This document shows positions 16,773-26,822 of a stretch of 64,000 nucleotides of DNA, piece after piece. This stretch comes from Maritimibacter harenae. GTDB lineage: Bacteria; Pseudomonadota; Alphaproteobacteria; Rhodobacterales; Rhodobacteraceae. Under the pieces are notes generated by a model that saw nothing but the letters and a program-made list of their open reading frames with translations, had not been told where the DNA came from and searched no databases. The stretch lies in the NCBI RefSeq assembly GCF_009882975.1, contig NZ_WTUX01000022.1:194088-258087 (forward strand), written 5' to 3'. How positions within the stretch are numbered: the stretch's first letter is position 1; each line of letters opens with the position of its first letter. The position numbers and the translations under genes are program-made.

Positions 16773-17708
16773 ATGACGACGCTCCTTTACACGCATGAAC
16801 AATGCCTTGACCACGTGACGCCCCCGGGCCACCCGGAACAGGTGGCGCGGCTCGAGGTCATTTCCCGCGCCCTTGCCGACCCCGCCTTCGACGCACTCGT
16901 GCGCCGCGAAGCGCCGCTGGGCGCCGAGGCCGACATCCGGCGCGCCCATCCGCTGGCCCATCTCGACCACATCCGGTCCTCCGAACCGGTCGAGGGCTTC
17001 ACCAAGCTCGACGAAGACACGTCGATGGCGCCCGGCAGCTACCACGCCGCCCTGCGTGCGGTCGGCGCCAACGTGGCCGCCGTCGACGCGGTGCTGGACG
17101 GCGAGGCGCGCAACGCCTTCATCGCCACGCGTCCGCCCGGTCACCACGCCGAGAAGGCCCGCCCGATGGGGTTCTGCCTGTTCGCCAACGTCGCCATCGC
17201 CGCGCTGCACGCGATCGAGAACCGTGGGCTCGACCGGGTCGCGGTGCTGGATTTCGACGTGCACCACGGCAACGGGACGCAGGACGTTCTGTGGAACGAA
17301 AGCGGCGTCCGCTTCGCATCGTCCCACCAGATGCCGCTCTACCCCGGCACGGGCGCGCCCGGCGAACGCGGGGCCTACGACCAGATCCAGAACACGGCGC
17401 TTGAGCCGGGCTCCGGCTCGAAGACGATGCGCGAGGCCTGGGGGGAGCACATCCTGCCCTGGCTCGCCGAATACGAACCGCAGCTCATCCTCGTCTCCGC
17501 CGGGTTCGACGCCCACGGGTCCGATCCGCTGGCCGGATTGAACTGGACCAACGACGATTACGTATGGCTTACAAACAGGATCGTGGATCTGGCCGAAACC
17601 TGCTGCGATGGTCGGGTGGTCTCCACCCTTGAGGGTGGCTATGATCTTGACGCGTTGGGCCCGAGCGTCGCGGCCCATGTTCGGACCCTTGAGGAGCGTG
17701 GACGATGA
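16773..17708 (+). CDS. Histone deacetylase-family (acetylpolyamine/AcuC-like) amidohydrolase
   Basis: This 311-residue protein keeps the zinc-hydrolase signature: '[16 protein letters not shown]' with the tandem His charge relay, '[13 protein letters not shown]' with metal-binding Asp and His, and 'VSAGFDAH' with the third metal Asp. Bacterial members deacetylate polyamines, acetoin-pathway proteins or other N-acetyl groups; the substrate cannot be decided. It overlaps xseB by 4 nt and so leads the xseB-ispA-dxs string, which may just be transcriptional hitch-hiking. Confidence 0.9.
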   Translation: MTTLLYTHEQCLDHVTPPGHPEQVARLEVISRALADPAFDALVRREAPLGAEADIRRAHPLAHLDHIRSSEPVEGFTKLDEDTSMAPGSYHAALRAVGANVAAVDAVLDGEARNAFIATRPPGHHAEKARPMGFCLFANVAIAALHAIENRGLDRVAVLDFDVHHGNGTQDVLWNESGVRFASSHQMPLYPGTGAPGERGAYDQIQNTALEPGSGSKTMREAWGEHILPWLAEYEPQLILVSAGFDAHGSDPLAGLNWTNDDYVWLTNRIVDLAETCCDGRVVSTLEGGYDLDALGPSVAAHVRTLEERGR

Positions 17709-17947
17709 GTGAAAAACCGGTTGGCGAGATGAGCTTCGAGGAAGCCATGGGCGAACTTGAGCAGGTCGTGAGCCAGCTGGAGCGCGGCGACGTGGCGCTC
17801 GAGGAATCGATCAAGCTCTACGAACGCGGCGCGGCGCTGAAGGCGCAGTGCGAAACCAAGCTCAAGGCCGCCGAGGAAAAGGTCGCGCAGATCACGCTCG
17901 ACCGCGACGGTCAGCCCACGGGAACAGCGCCGGTCGAGACCGACTGA
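17705..17947 (+). CDS. xseB: Exodeoxyribonuclease VII small subunit
   Basis: This 80-residue, highly helical and charged protein has the family pattern '[36 protein letters not shown]'-like core at about residues 10-45. It binds XseA to form ExoVII, which degrades single-stranded DNA. It overlaps the previous gene by 4 nt and ispA by one base (TGATG), so translation of the string is coupled. Confidence 0.95.
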   Translation: MSEKPVGEMSFEEAMGELEQVVSQLERGDVALEESIKLYERGAALKAQCETKLKAAEEKVAQITLDRDGQPTGTAPVETD

Positions 17948-18807
17948 TGTTCCGCGACGTTCTCGCCGCGCATAACCGGGTCGCGCGGGCCTGCCTGGCG
18001 CAGGCTCTCCCCGCGACCGGCCCGCTGGCCGAGCCGATGGCCTACGCGGTCCAGGGCGGCAAGGGTCTGCGGGGGTTCCTGGTGATCGAAAGCGCCGGGC
18101 TCTTCGACGTGCAGACCGGGCAGTCGCAGTATCCCGCCGCGGCGATCGAGGCGATGCATGCCTGTTCGCTGGTGCACGACGACCTGCCCTGCATGGACGA
18201 CGACGACCTGCGCCGGGGCCAGCCGACCGTGCACAAGAAATGGGACGAGGCGACGGGCGTGCTGGTCGGCGACGCGCTGCAATCGCTGGCGTTCGAGCTG
18301 GTGACCGACCCCGCCGTGGGCCCGGGAGAGGTGCGCGCCGAGCTTGCCCGCACGCTTGGGCGCGGTGCCGGGGGCCTGGGCATGGTCATGGGCCAGGCGC
18401 TCGACCTCGCAGCCGAGGTGGCCACGGAGCCGCTGACGCTCGAAGAGATCATCGCGCTCCAGAGCGGCAAGACCGGGGCGCTGTTCGAATGGTCCTGCTT
18501 CGCCGGCGCGATCCTGGGCCAGTCCGACCCCGAGCCGCTGCGCCAGTACGGCGCCGCTTTGGGGCAGGCGTTCCAGATCGCCGACGACATCCTCGATGTC
18601 GAGGGCGACCCGGAACTGGTGGGCAAGGCGGTCGGCAAGGACGAGGCCGCCGGCAAGGCCACCTTCGTGTCGCTCCTGGGGATGGACCGGGCGCGCCGCC
18701 GGGCCCATGAACTGTGCGACGCGGCCTGTGACGCGCTTTCGCAATACGGCGAGAAAGCGGAACTCTTGCGGGATGCCGCGCGCTTCACTATTTCCCGCAG
18801 CAATTGA
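17947..18807 (+). CDS. ispA: Polyprenyl (farnesyl/geranyl) diphosphate synthase
   Basis: This 286-residue trans-prenyltransferase has the first Asp-rich motif at about 78-87 ('[15 protein letters not shown]') and the second in '[12 protein letters not shown]'. It condenses IPP with DMAPP/GPP to make C15 farnesyl diphosphate. Chain length is inferred from the family and from pairing with dxs, which supplies the MEP pathway. The ATG at 17947 shares one base with the xseB stop. Confidence 0.93.
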   Translation: MFRDVLAAHNRVARACLAQALPATGPLAEPMAYAVQGGKGLRGFLVIESAGLFDVQTGQSQYPAAAIEAMHACSLVHDDLPCMDDDDLRRGQPTVHKKWDEATGVLVGDALQSLAFELVTDPAVGPGEVRAELARTLGRGAGGLGMVMGQALDLAAEVATEPLTLEEIIALQSGKTGALFEWSCFAGAILGQSDPEPLRQYGAALGQAFQIADDILDVEGDPELVGKAVGKDEAAGKATFVSLLGMDRARRRAHELCDAACDALSQYGEKAELLRDAARFTISRSN

Positions 18808-18821
18808 TGACGAGGCTCCGG

Positions 18822-20750
18822 ATGCCCGACAAACCCCTGACACCGCTGCTTGACCGCATCGCATCCCCGGCCGACCTGAAGGGTCTGCCGGTTTCGAAGC
18901 TGCGACAGGTCGCCGACGAGCTCAGGGCCGAGACCATCTACGCGGTCAGCCAGACCGGCGGGCACCTTGGCGCCGGGCTCGGCGTGGTCGAGCTGACGGT
19001 GGCGATCCACGCGATCTTCGACACGCCCCACGACAAGCTGATCTGGGACGTGAGCCACCAGTGCTACCCGCACAAGATCCTCACGGGCCGGCGCGACCGG
19101 ATGAACACGATCCGCCAGAAGGACGGGCTGTCGGGGTTCACCAAGCGTTCGGAAAGCCCCTACGACCCGTTCGGCGCCGCGCACAGCTCCACCTCCATCT
19201 CGGCCGCGCTGGGCTTCGCCGTGGCGCGCGACCTGGGCGGTGCGCCCGATCACGGGATCGGCGACTGCATCGCGGTGATCGGGGACGGCGCGATGAGCGC
19301 GGGCATGGCCTTCGAGGCGATGAACAACGCGGGCCACCTGGGCAAGCGGCTGATCGTCATCCTGAACGACAACGAGATGTCCATCGCCCCGCCCGTGGGC
19401 GCGCTGTCGTCCTACCTGTCGCGCCTCTACGCCGGCGAGCCCTACCAGGAATTCAAGGCGGCCGCGAAAGGCGCGGTGAGCCTCTTGCCGCCGCCGTTCC
19501 AGGAAGGCGCGCGCCGGGCCAAGGAAATGCTCAAGGGCATGACCGTCGGCGGCACCATGTTCGAAGAGTTGGGCTTTTCCTACGTCGGCCCGATCGACGG
19601 ACACGACATGGACCAGATCACGCAGGTGCTGCGCACGGTCCACGACCGCGCGTCGGGCCCGGTGCTGATCCACGCGATCACCAAGAAGGGCAAGGGCTAC
19701 GGCCCCGCCGAGGAACGCGACGACCGGGGCCACGCAACCGCCAAGTTCGACGTGCCCACCGGCAAGCAGCACAAGGCGCCCTCGAACGCACCGTCCTACA
19801 CGAGCGTGTTCGGCAAGACGCTGACCAAGCTTGGCGAAACGGACGACAAGATCGTCGCGGTGACCGCCGCCATGCCGGACGGCACCGGCGTGGACATCTT
19901 CGGCGCGCGCTTCCCGGGCCGGACCTTCGACGTGGGCATCGCCGAACAGCATGGCGTGACATTCTCGGCCGGGCTCGCGGCCGGGGGGATGCGCCCGTTC
20001 TGCGCGATCTACTCCACCTTCCTGCAACGCGGCTACGACCAGGTCGTCCACGACGTGGCGATCCAGCGCCTTCCCGTGCGCTTCATGATCGACCGTGCCG
20101 GGCTGGTGGGCGCCGACGGGGCGACCCACGCGGGCAGCTTCGACATCGCCTATCTCGCCAACCTGCCGGGCTTCACGGTCATGGCGCCGGCGGACGAGGC
20201 CGAGCTCGTGAACATGGTCGCCACCGCGCAGATGATCGACGACGGTCCCTCCGCCGTGCGCTACCCGCGCGGCTCCGGCGTGGGCATCGAGCTCCCGGAA
20301 GAGCCCACCCCGCTCGAGATCGGCAAGGGCCGCATCGTCATCGAGGGCAAGCGTGTCGCGCTTCTGTCGCTGGGCCCGCGCCTGGCCCACGCCGAGAAGG
20401 CTGCCGAGATGCTCGGCGCCAAGGGGATCGCCCCCACCGTCGCCGACGCGCGCTTCGTCAAGCCGCTGGACGAGGAGCTGATCCTCGGCCTCGCGCGCGA
20501 CCACGAGGTGCTCATCACCATCGAGGAAGGCGCGATTGGCGGGTTCGGCAGCCACGTGGCACAGCTGCTCGCCGAGAACGGGTGCTTCGACGACGGGCTG
20601 AAATACCGCTCGATGGTGCTCCCGGACATCTTCATCGACCAGGCCACGCCGGACGACATGTACCGGATCGCGGGGCTCACGGCCGAGGATATCGTCGAAA
20701 AAGTCCAAGCGGCTTTGGGTCTTCGCACCCTCGATTCCAAGCGCGCCTGA
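18822..20750 (+). CDS. dxs: 1-deoxy-D-xylulose-5-phosphate synthase
   Basis: This roughly 642-residue transketolase-like enzyme has the His-rich '[17 protein letters not shown]' region, '[18 protein letters not shown]' as the thiamine-diphosphate/Mg motif (GDG...N), and in the second domain '[17 protein letters not shown]' and '[15 protein letters not shown]'. It makes DXP from pyruvate and glyceraldehyde-3-phosphate, the entry of the MEP isoprenoid pathway. ATG 18822 has GAGG seven bases upstream and aligns with relatives; ATG 18807, overlapping the ispA stop, is the alternative. It depends on thiamine diphosphate, whose uptake genes are at 30-33 kb. Confidence 0.97.
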   Translation: MPDKPLTPLLDRIASPADLKGLPVSKLRQVADELRAETIYAVSQTGGHLGAGLGVVELTVAIHAIFDTPHDKLIWDVSHQCYPHKILTGRRDRMNTIRQKDGLSGFTKRSESPYDPFGAAHSSTSISAALGFAVARDLGGAPDHGIGDCIAVIGDGAMSAGMAFEAMNNAGHLGKRLIVILNDNEMSIAPPVGALSSYLSRLYAGEPYQEFKAAAKGAVSLLPPPFQEGARRAKEMLKGMTVGGTMFEELGFSYVGPIDGHDMDQITQVLRTVHDRASGPVLIHAITKKGKGYGPAEERDDRGHATAKFDVPTGKQHKAPSNAPSYTSVFGKTLTKLGETDDKIVAVTAAMPDGTGVDIFGARFPGRTFDVGIAEQHGVTFSAGLAAGGMRPFCAIYSTFLQRGYDQVVHDVAIQRLPVRFMIDRAGLVGADGATHAGSFDIAYLANLPGFTVMAPADEAELVNMVATAQMIDDGPSAVRYPRGSGVGIELPEEPTPLEIGKGRIVIEGKRVALLSLGPRLAHAEKAAEMLGAKGIAPTVADARFVKPLDEELILGLARDHEVLITIEEGAIGGFGSHVAQLLAENGCFDDGLKYRSMVLPDIFIDQATPDDMYRIAGLTAEDIVEKVQAALGLRTLDSKRA

Positions 20751-20871
20751 CGAGTCGCATCCTTCGCGCAACACTTCCCCGGATTCAGCGCCGCGCCAGA
20801 TGGACAGGTCGCGCATTCACGCCATGATTGCGCTGTTTCAAACGCGGTTTCGCAGACATGAGGGGAATGAA

Positions 20872-21057
20872 ATGAAGAACATCGTCGTCGGACTGATCCT
20901 TGCCACCGTCGCCACCTCCGCAATGGCCGGCGCCATGCTTGAGCCGGTGATGGAACCCGGCCCGATCGTGGAACAGGCGAGCGCCCACAGCTTCGATCAC
21001 GACATTCTCGTGCCGCTCGTCTTCCTCGCGTTCATGGGCATCGTCCTGTTCTTCTGA
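20872..21057 (+). CDS. Small secreted/membrane protein, 61 residues
   Basis: This reads 'MKNIVVGLILATVATSAMAG' as a signal peptide, then a short acidic and proline-containing stretch, then one C-terminal hydrophobic helix ending in 'GIVLFF'. The layout (signal plus single C-terminal helix) is shared by small roseobacter proteins of unknown function. GAGGGGA lies just upstream of the ATG. It stands alone, after dxs and converging on the SDR gene 21 nt away. Confidence 0.7.
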   Translation: MKNIVVGLILATVATSAMAGAMLEPVMEPGPIVEQASAHSFDHDILVPLVFLAFMGIVLFF

Positions 21058-21078
21058 TCCGGACGGGGCGGCCGTGTC

Positions 21079-21963
21079 TCAGCGCGCGGCCGCTGCCTTT
21101 TCTTCCTCGGCCAACAAGGCGCGGAGCCCTTCGCGGTAGGTCGGGTAGAGAAGATCGACGCCAAGCTCCTTGCGGATCCGGTCGTTCCGGACCCGCTTGG
21201 ATTCGGCGTAGAAGCTGCGCGCCATCGGCGTCATGTCGGCCGCGTCGATGTTTTCCTCGGGTGGCACCGGCCGGCCCAGGAGTTCCGCGGCATATTCGAT
21301 CACGTCCTGTGGCGGCGCGGCCTCGTCGTCGCAGACGTTGTAGATGCGCCCCGGGCGCGGCGCTTTGATCGAGGCCGCCAGCACCTGCGCGATATCGTCG
21401 ACATGGATGCGCGAGAACACCTGTCCCGGCTTCACGATCCGTCGCGCCGTGCCATTGCGCACCTTCGCGAAGGGCCCGCGTCCGGGGCCGTAGATGCCCG
21501 CCAGCCGGAAGATGTGGAGCGGCAGCATCTTGGTTTCCTTGGCCAGCATCCACCACTGCCCCTCGGCAATCACGCGCTGCTTGCCGCGCTTGGTGGACGG
21601 GGTGAGCCCGGTCTCCTCGTCGACCCAGCCGCCGCCGTGGTCACCATAGACCCCGGTGGTGGAAAGATACCCCACCCAGTCGAGCCGATCGGCCATACCC
21701 GCGATCTCGTCGCGCCACTCTGCGAGGAAAGGGTCGCCATCTTCGCCGGGCGCGGCAGAGGCGAGGATATGTGTGGCGGACCGGATCGCGGGGCCCAGGT
21801 CTTCGCCCGGCCAGATGACCGGCTCGACACCCTCGGCGCGCAGCGCGTCGGCCTTCTCCTCGGAGCGTGTCGTGCCGATGATCCGCCAGCCCTGCGGCAG
21901 CAAAACCCGGGTGAGTGCGCGGGCGGAGTAACCGTGTCCGAGGGAAAGAAGCGTGCGTGTCAT
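21079..21963 (-). CDS. NAD(P)-dependent SDR/epimerase family protein (YeeZ-like)
   Basis: The protein has 294 residues. 'LLSLGHGYSARALTRVLLPQG' is an atypical nucleotide-binding loop (GHGYSA) seen in the YeeZ-like extended SDRs, followed by 'GYLSTTGVYGDHGG' with the Tyr-containing active-site region and 'RLAGIYGPGRGPF'. The substrate is unknown. The start at 21963 matches the family N-terminus; a longer form from 21999 has no support. It is divergent from ade across 74 nt. Confidence 0.88.
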   Translation of the reverse strand: MTRTLLSLGHGYSARALTRVLLPQGWRIIGTTRSEEKADALRAEGVEPVIWPGEDLGPAIRSATHILASAAPGEDGDPFLAEWRDEIAGMADRLDWVGYLSTTGVYGDHGGGWVDEETGLTPSTKRGKQRVIAEGQWWMLAKETKMLPLHIFRLAGIYGPGRGPFAKVRNGTARRIVKPGQVFSRIHVDDIAQVLAASIKAPRPGRIYNVCDDEAAPPQDVIEYAAELLGRPVPPEENIDAADMTPMARSFYAESKRVRNDRIRKELGVDLLYPTYREGLRALLAEEEKAAAAR

Positions 21964-22037
21964 AAACGCGCATTCTTCACCGGCTAGCTGCGGATGCAAC
22001 CCCTTGCGCCCGCGCGAAATTACAGGACAATTGCTCC

Positions 22038-23843
22038 ATGACAGACAATCCTTTGAAGAGTTGGCCGGAAACCGCCCCGCGGCTCGTCGCGGTTGCCGCC
22101 GGGCGGGAGCCCGCGGATCTCGTGATCCGGGGCGGCAAGGTCGTGAATGTTCACACGCGCGAGGTGCTGGAGGGGTGGCAGGTGGCCATCGCCGAGGGGC
22201 GCTTCGCTTACGTCGGACCCGATGCCTCCCATTGCATCGGCGACACCACCGAAGTGATCGAGGCGGAGGGGAAATTCCTCATCCCCGGCCTGTGCGACGC
22301 CCACATGCATATCGAAAGCGGCATGCTCACGCCGGCCGAGTTCGCGGCCGCCGTGATTCCGCATGGCACGACGAGCATGTTCACCGACCCGCACGAGATC
22401 GCCAACGTTCTGGGCCTCGAAGGCGTGCGCCTGATGCATGACGAGGCCGCGTTGCAGCCCGTCAACATCTTCACCCAGATGCCGTCCTGTGCACCGTCCG
22501 CGCCGGGGCTGGAGACCACCGGGCGCGAAATCACGCCCGAGGACGTGGCCGAGGCGATGACATGGCCCGGGATCATCGGGCTGGGCGAGATGATGAACTT
22601 CCCCGGCGTGATCCACGGTGATGCCAAGATGCTGGCCGAGATCGCGGCGACACAGAACGCGAACAAGACGGTCGGTGGACACTACGCCTCGCCCGACCTC
22701 GGCCCGGCCTTCCACGCCTACGCCGCCGGCGGCCCGGCGGACGACCACGAAGGAGTGTGCGAAGACGATGCCATCGCCCGCGTTCGCCAGGGGATGCGAT
22801 CCATGATGCGCCTGGGCTCGGCCTGGTACGACGTGGAAACGCAGATCACCGCCGTGACCGAAAAGGGGCTCGACCCGCGCAACTTCATCCTGTGCACCGA
22901 TGACAGCCATTCCGGCACGCTGGTCAACGACGGCCACATGAACCGCGTGGTGCGCCACGCCATTTCCTGCGGGGCCGACCCGCTTGTCGCGCTCCAGATG
23001 GCCACGCTGAACACGGCGACGCATTTCGGGCTCGAACGCGAGCTGGGCTCGATCACCCCCGGCCGCCGCGCCGACGTGATCCTAACCTCGGACCTTACCG
23101 CCCTGCCCATCGAGCGCGTGATCGCACGCGGGCGCACGGTCGCCGAGAACGGAAAGATCACCGTGACCTGCCCGCATCTCGACTGGCCGCTCCATGCCCG
23201 CGACACCGTTCACCTGGGCAAGCTGCTCGCGGCCGACGATTTCGGCGTCGCCGCGCCCGAGGGCGCCAATTCCGTCACCGCCAAGGTGATCGGCGTGGTC
23301 GAGAACCAGGCCCCGACCAAGGCGCTCACGGCCGATCTCCAGGTCTCCGACGGAATCGTTGAGCCGGACGAGGCCAACGACATCGCGCAGATCGCGCTGG
23401 TCGAGCGCCACCGTGGCACCGGTGACGTGACCAACGGCTTCGTCTCCGGCTTCGGCTACAAGGGCGACATGGCGATCGCCTCGACCGTCGCGCATGACAG
23501 CCACCACATGATCGTGGTGGGCACCTCGCGCCGAGACATGGCGCTGGCCGCCAACCGGCTGGGCGAGGTGGGCGGCGGCATCACCGTGTTCAAGGACGGC
23601 AAGGAGATCGCGCTGGTCGAGCTCCCGGTCGCGGGCCTCATGTCCGACGAGCCGGCCGAAACCGTCGCGGCCAAGGCGCAGGGCATGGTCGAGGCGATGG
23701 CGGCCTGCGGTTGCACGCTCAACAACGCCTACATGCAGCACTCCCTCCTTGCGCTGGTGGTCATCCCTGAATTACGCATCTCCGATCTCGGTTTGGTCGA
23801 CGTGACCAAGTTCGAGCTGACCGACCTGTTCGAGGAGCCGTGA
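22038..23843 (+). CDS. ade: Adenine deaminase
   Basis: This 601-residue amidohydrolase has 'PGLCDAHMHIESGMLTP' for metal binding, 'GLGEMMNFPGV' with the conserved Glu, 'CTDDSHSGTLVNDGHM' with the catalytic Asp, and the C-terminal Ade-specific domain ('HDSHHMIVVGTSRRDMA'). It converts adenine to hypoxanthine and ammonia. Its stop overlaps the start of the AMP nucleosidase gene by one base (TGATG), joining two consecutive steps of AMP breakdown. Confidence 0.96.
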   Translation: MTDNPLKSWPETAPRLVAVAAGREPADLVIRGGKVVNVHTREVLEGWQVAIAEGRFAYVGPDASHCIGDTTEVIEAEGKFLIPGLCDAHMHIESGMLTPAEFAAAVIPHGTTSMFTDPHEIANVLGLEGVRLMHDEAALQPVNIFTQMPSCAPSAPGLETTGREITPEDVAEAMTWPGIIGLGEMMNFPGVIHGDAKMLAEIAATQNANKTVGGHYASPDLGPAFHAYAAGGPADDHEGVCEDDAIARVRQGMRSMMRLGSAWYDVETQITAVTEKGLDPRNFILCTDDSHSGTLVNDGHMNRVVRHAISCGADPLVALQMATLNTATHFGLERELGSITPGRRADVILTSDLTALPIERVIARGRTVAENGKITVTCPHLDWPLHARDTVHLGKLLAADDFGVAAPEGANSVTAKVIGVVENQAPTKALTADLQVSDGIVEPDEANDIAQIALVERHRGTGDVTNGFVSGFGYKGDMAIASTVAHDSHHMIVVGTSRRDMALAANRLGEVGGGITVFKDGKEIALVELPVAGLMSDEPAETVAAKAQGMVEAMAACGCTLNNAYMQHSLLALVVIPELRISDLGLVDVTKFELTDLFEEP

Positions 23844-25330
23844 TGTCGCCTGCTGACCTGACCATGCCGATCAAGACCCCGCCGAAGGTCGAGGCCGAGT
23901 ATTTCGAGGATCCGGCCAAGGCCGTCACGCGGCTGTGCGAGCTCTACGATGCCGCCTGCGATTTCCTGACGGAGAAATTCTCGGACGCCGCGTCGATGAC
24001 GGAACTGCCGGGCACGCGGTTTCGCGCGTTCTACCCGGAAATCCGCATCCGCACGACCAGCCACGCGGCCACCGATAGCCGCCTGTCCTTCGGCCACGTG
24101 CCGGGACCGGGCACCTATTCGACCACGATCACGCGGCCCGACCTGTTTCGCAATTACCTCGAACAGCAGATCGGGCTCCTGCTCCACAACCACGGCGTTC
24201 CGATCGCCATCGGCCAGTCGATCACCCCGATCCCGGTGCATTTCGCGGTGGCCGGACGCTCGGACATCACCATTCCGCAGGAAGGGGCCATGCCCTTCCC
24301 CCTGCGCGACGTGTTCGACGTGCCGGACCTGTCCAACACCCATGACGACATCGTCAACGGGCTGGATTACGTGCACGAGGACGGCTCGCACCCGCTGGCG
24401 CCCTTCACCGCCCAGCGCATCGACTATTCGCTGGCCCGGCTGAGCCACTACACTGCGACCTATGCGGAGCATTTCCAGAACCACGTGCTCTTCACCAACT
24501 ACCAGTTCTACGTCGAGGAGTTCGAGCTCTTCGCGCGCGCCATGCTGGCGGACAAGGAGAGCGGCTACACCAGCTTCGTGGGACCGGGGAACGTCGAGAT
24601 CACGGCCCATGACGCCGATATCCCGCCGCTGAACAAGCTGCCGCAGATGCCGGCCTATCACCTCAAGCGCGCGGACGGTTCGGGGGTCACGCTGGTCAAC
24701 ATCGGCGTCGGCCCGTCGAACGCGAAGACCGCCACCGATCACATCGCGGTCCTGCGCCCCCACGCCTGGCTGATGGTCGGCCATTGCGCGGGGCTCAGGA
24801 ACTCGCAGCGGCTGGGCGACTTCGTGCTGGCGCATGCCTACCTGCGCGAGGACAAGGTGCTCGACGCCGACCTCCCGATCTGGGTCCCGATCCCGCCGCT
24901 GGCGGAAATCCAGGTCGCGCTGGAAGAGGCCGTGGCGGATGTCACCGAGCTCGAGGGTTTCGAGCTCAAGCGCATCATGCGCACCGGCACCGTCGCCTCG
25001 CTCGACAACCGGAACTGGGAGCTGCGCGACCAGTCCGGCCCGGTGCAACGGCTGAGCCAGTCGCGCGCCGTCGCGCTCGACATGGAAAGCGCCACCATCG
25101 CGGCCAACGGGTTCCGCTTCCGCGTGCCCTACGGCACGCTCCTGTGCGTGTCGGACAAGCCGCTGCATGGCGAGCTCAAGCTGCCGGGCATGGCGAGCGA
25201 CTTCTACACCACGCAGGTCGGCCGACATCTGCTGATCGGGATACGGGCGATGGAGCGCCTGCGCGAGATGCCGTTGGAGCGCATCCACAGCCGGAAGCTG
25301 CGCGCATTCGACGAAACGGCATTCCTTTGA
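23843..25330 (+). CDS. amn: AMP nucleosidase
   Basis: This 495-residue protein has the N-terminal AMN domain ('FRAFYPEIRIRTTS', 'SFGHVPGPGTYSTTITRPDLF') and a C-terminal nucleoside-phosphorylase fold ('VGPSNAKTATDHIAVLRPHAWLMVGHCAGLR', 'VALDMESATIAANGFRFRVPYGTLLCVSDKPLHGE'). It hydrolyses AMP to adenine and ribose-5-phosphate. With ade directly upstream, the pair drains AMP to hypoxanthine. The downstream 139 nt hold the HU promoter region. Confidence 0.96.
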   Translation: MSPADLTMPIKTPPKVEAEYFEDPAKAVTRLCELYDAACDFLTEKFSDAASMTELPGTRFRAFYPEIRIRTTSHAATDSRLSFGHVPGPGTYSTTITRPDLFRNYLEQQIGLLLHNHGVPIAIGQSITPIPVHFAVAGRSDITIPQEGAMPFPLRDVFDVPDLSNTHDDIVNGLDYVHEDGSHPLAPFTAQRIDYSLARLSHYTATYAEHFQNHVLFTNYQFYVEEFELFARAMLADKESGYTSFVGPGNVEITAHDADIPPLNKLPQMPAYHLKRADGSGVTLVNIGVGPSNAKTATDHIAVLRPHAWLMVGHCAGLRNSQRLGDFVLAHAYLREDKVLDADLPIWVPIPPLAEIQVALEEAVADVTELEGFELKRIMRTGTVASLDNRNWELRDQSGPVQRLSQSRAVALDMESATIAANGFRFRVPYGTLLCVSDKPLHGELKLPGMASDFYTTQVGRHLLIGIRAMERLREMPLERIHSRKLRAFDETAFL

Positions 25331-25469
25331 GTGGGGTTTTCCCCCGTCACGTGGCGGAAACCCGTTATTTTCTTGCGCTTCGAGCGTAGAAACAGTTGTG
25401 CGCGACCCCGGAGTTCCCTTAAATGCGCCCAATGAAACCCCGAAGATGGGACAGTGAGGAGATATTTTC

Positions 25470-25757
25470 ATGGCGAAACCGCTGACCAAGACGCAGCTCG
25501 TGGCCGCTCTGGCCGAGGAAATGGACACCGACAAGAAATCGGCCTCCGCCGCGCTCGACGCCATCACGTCGGTCATCACCAAGGAAGTTTCGAACGGCGG
25601 TGCCGTGACGCTTCCCGGCGTTGGCAAGATCTACTGCCGTGAACGCCCCGAGCGCATGGTCCGCAACCCCGCCACCGGCGAGCAGATCAAGAAAGACGCC
25701 GACAAGGTCGTCAAGATGACCATCGCCAAGGCGCTGAAAGACTCCGTCAACTCGTAA
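25470..25757 (+). CDS. HU-family DNA-binding protein
   Basis: The protein has 95 residues. It has the HU/IHF helical N-terminus ('KTQLVAALAEEMDTDKKSASAALDAI') and the beta arm with 'GAVTLPGVGKIYCRERPERMVRNPATGEQI', including the RNPxTGE loop that intercalates DNA. It is a nucleoid protein; whether it is a homodimeric HU or a variant is not decidable. GAGGAG precedes the ATG at good distance. A terminator follows 40 nt after the stop. Confidence 0.93.
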   Translation: MAKPLTKTQLVAALAEEMDTDKKSASAALDAITSVITKEVSNGGAVTLPGVGKIYCRERPERMVRNPATGEQIKKDADKVVKMTIAKALKDSVNS

Positions 25758-25797
25758 GAGTGTCGGCCCGGCCTTGTGCCGGGATTTCGATCGGATA

Positions 25798-25823
25798 GGG
25801 TCGCCGCACGGCGGCCCTTTTCG
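25798..25823 (+). terminator. Terminator after HU gene
   Basis: An imperfect GC stem GGG-t-CGCCG / CGGCG-g-CCC with a short loop is followed by TTTTCGTTTT. It precedes the DMT transporter gene by 30 nt. Confidence 0.75.
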
Positions 25824-25852
25824 TTTTCCGGCTGACCGGAATGGAGGGGACG

Positions 25853-26749
25853 ATGGACATTCGCGCGATCCTGATGGGGCTGGCTTTCGCGGTCATGTGG
25901 TCCTCGGCCTTCACCTCGGCCCGCATCATCGTGGCCGACGCCCCGCCGATCACCGCGCTGTCGATCCGTTTCGTGATCTCGGGCCTTCTGGCGATGGGGC
26001 TTGCCGCACTGATGGGCCAGAAGATCAAGCTCACCCGGAACCAGTGGATATCGGTGATCGTGTTCGGCATCTGCCAGAACGCGCTCTACCTGGGCCTCAA
26101 CTTCATCGCGATGCAGACGATCGAGGCGGGTTTCGCGTCGATCATCGCCTCGACCATGCCGCTGATTGTGGGGCTTCTGGGCTGGATCGTCTTCCGCGAC
26201 CGGCTTCCGACGCTGGCGGTCGCGGGTCTCGTCGTCGGTTTCGCCGGCGTCGCGCTCATCATGGGCAGCCGCATCTCCGGCGGCGTGGACATGTACGGGC
26301 TCCTCCTGTGCGTGATCGCCGCCGTCGCGCTCGCCGTCGCGACGCTGTCGGTGCGGTCGGCCTCGGGCGGGGGCAACCTGCTGATGGTCGTGGGTCTCCA
26401 GATGCTGGTGGGGGCCATCGCGCTCGCCCCCTTCGCCGTGGCGCTCGAACCATGGGAGGTGAACTGGAATACGCCGCTGGTGCTGGCCTTCGCCTATACC
26501 ACGCTGGTCCCGGGCCTTGCCGCGACCTGGGTCTGGTTCGCGCTGGTCGGCCGCATCGGGGCCGTGCGCGCGGCCACGTTCCACTTCCTCAACCCGTTCT
26601 TCGGCGTCGCCATCGCGGCGGTGATGCTGGGCGAACGGCTCGGCCTGGTCGACATCATCGGGGTCGCGGTCGTGACCGTCGGCATCCTCGCGGTGCAGCT
26701 GTCGAAGCAGAAACCCGCCCCCGTGACCGCGGAGCGCGCGGCGACCTGA
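25853..26749 (+). CDS. DMT-superfamily (EamA) transporter
   Basis: This 298-residue protein has ten hydrophobic segments arranged as two EamA repeats ('AFAVMWSSAFTSARIIV...' and 'PGLAATWVWFALVGRIGAVRAATFHFLNPFFGVAIAAVML', the second containing the characteristic FxxLNPxxG motif). It probably exports an amino acid or related metabolite; the substrate is unknown. ATG 25853 has GGAGGGG at the right distance, whereas ATG 25841 would lie inside that site. Confidence 0.9.
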   Translation: MDIRAILMGLAFAVMWSSAFTSARIIVADAPPITALSIRFVISGLLAMGLAALMGQKIKLTRNQWISVIVFGICQNALYLGLNFIAMQTIEAGFASIIASTMPLIVGLLGWIVFRDRLPTLAVAGLVVGFAGVALIMGSRISGGVDMYGLLLCVIAAVALAVATLSVRSASGGGNLLMVVGLQMLVGAIALAPFAVALEPWEVNWNTPLVLAFAYTTLVPGLAATWVWFALVGRIGAVRAATFHFLNPFFGVAIAAVMLGERLGLVDIIGVAVVTVGILAVQLSKQKPAPVTAERAAT

Positions 26750-26822
26750 CGCGCGGCGCCTGAAACACATCCTCACGCCCTTGTCGGGTGACAGTGAGCG
26801 CGCCAAGGCGGCAAGGATAGGC

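Noticed and set aside
18042-20816. Open frame of 924 codons on the minus strand
   Set aside because: It is antisense to ispA-dxs. The composition is that of a shadow and no protein motif is present.
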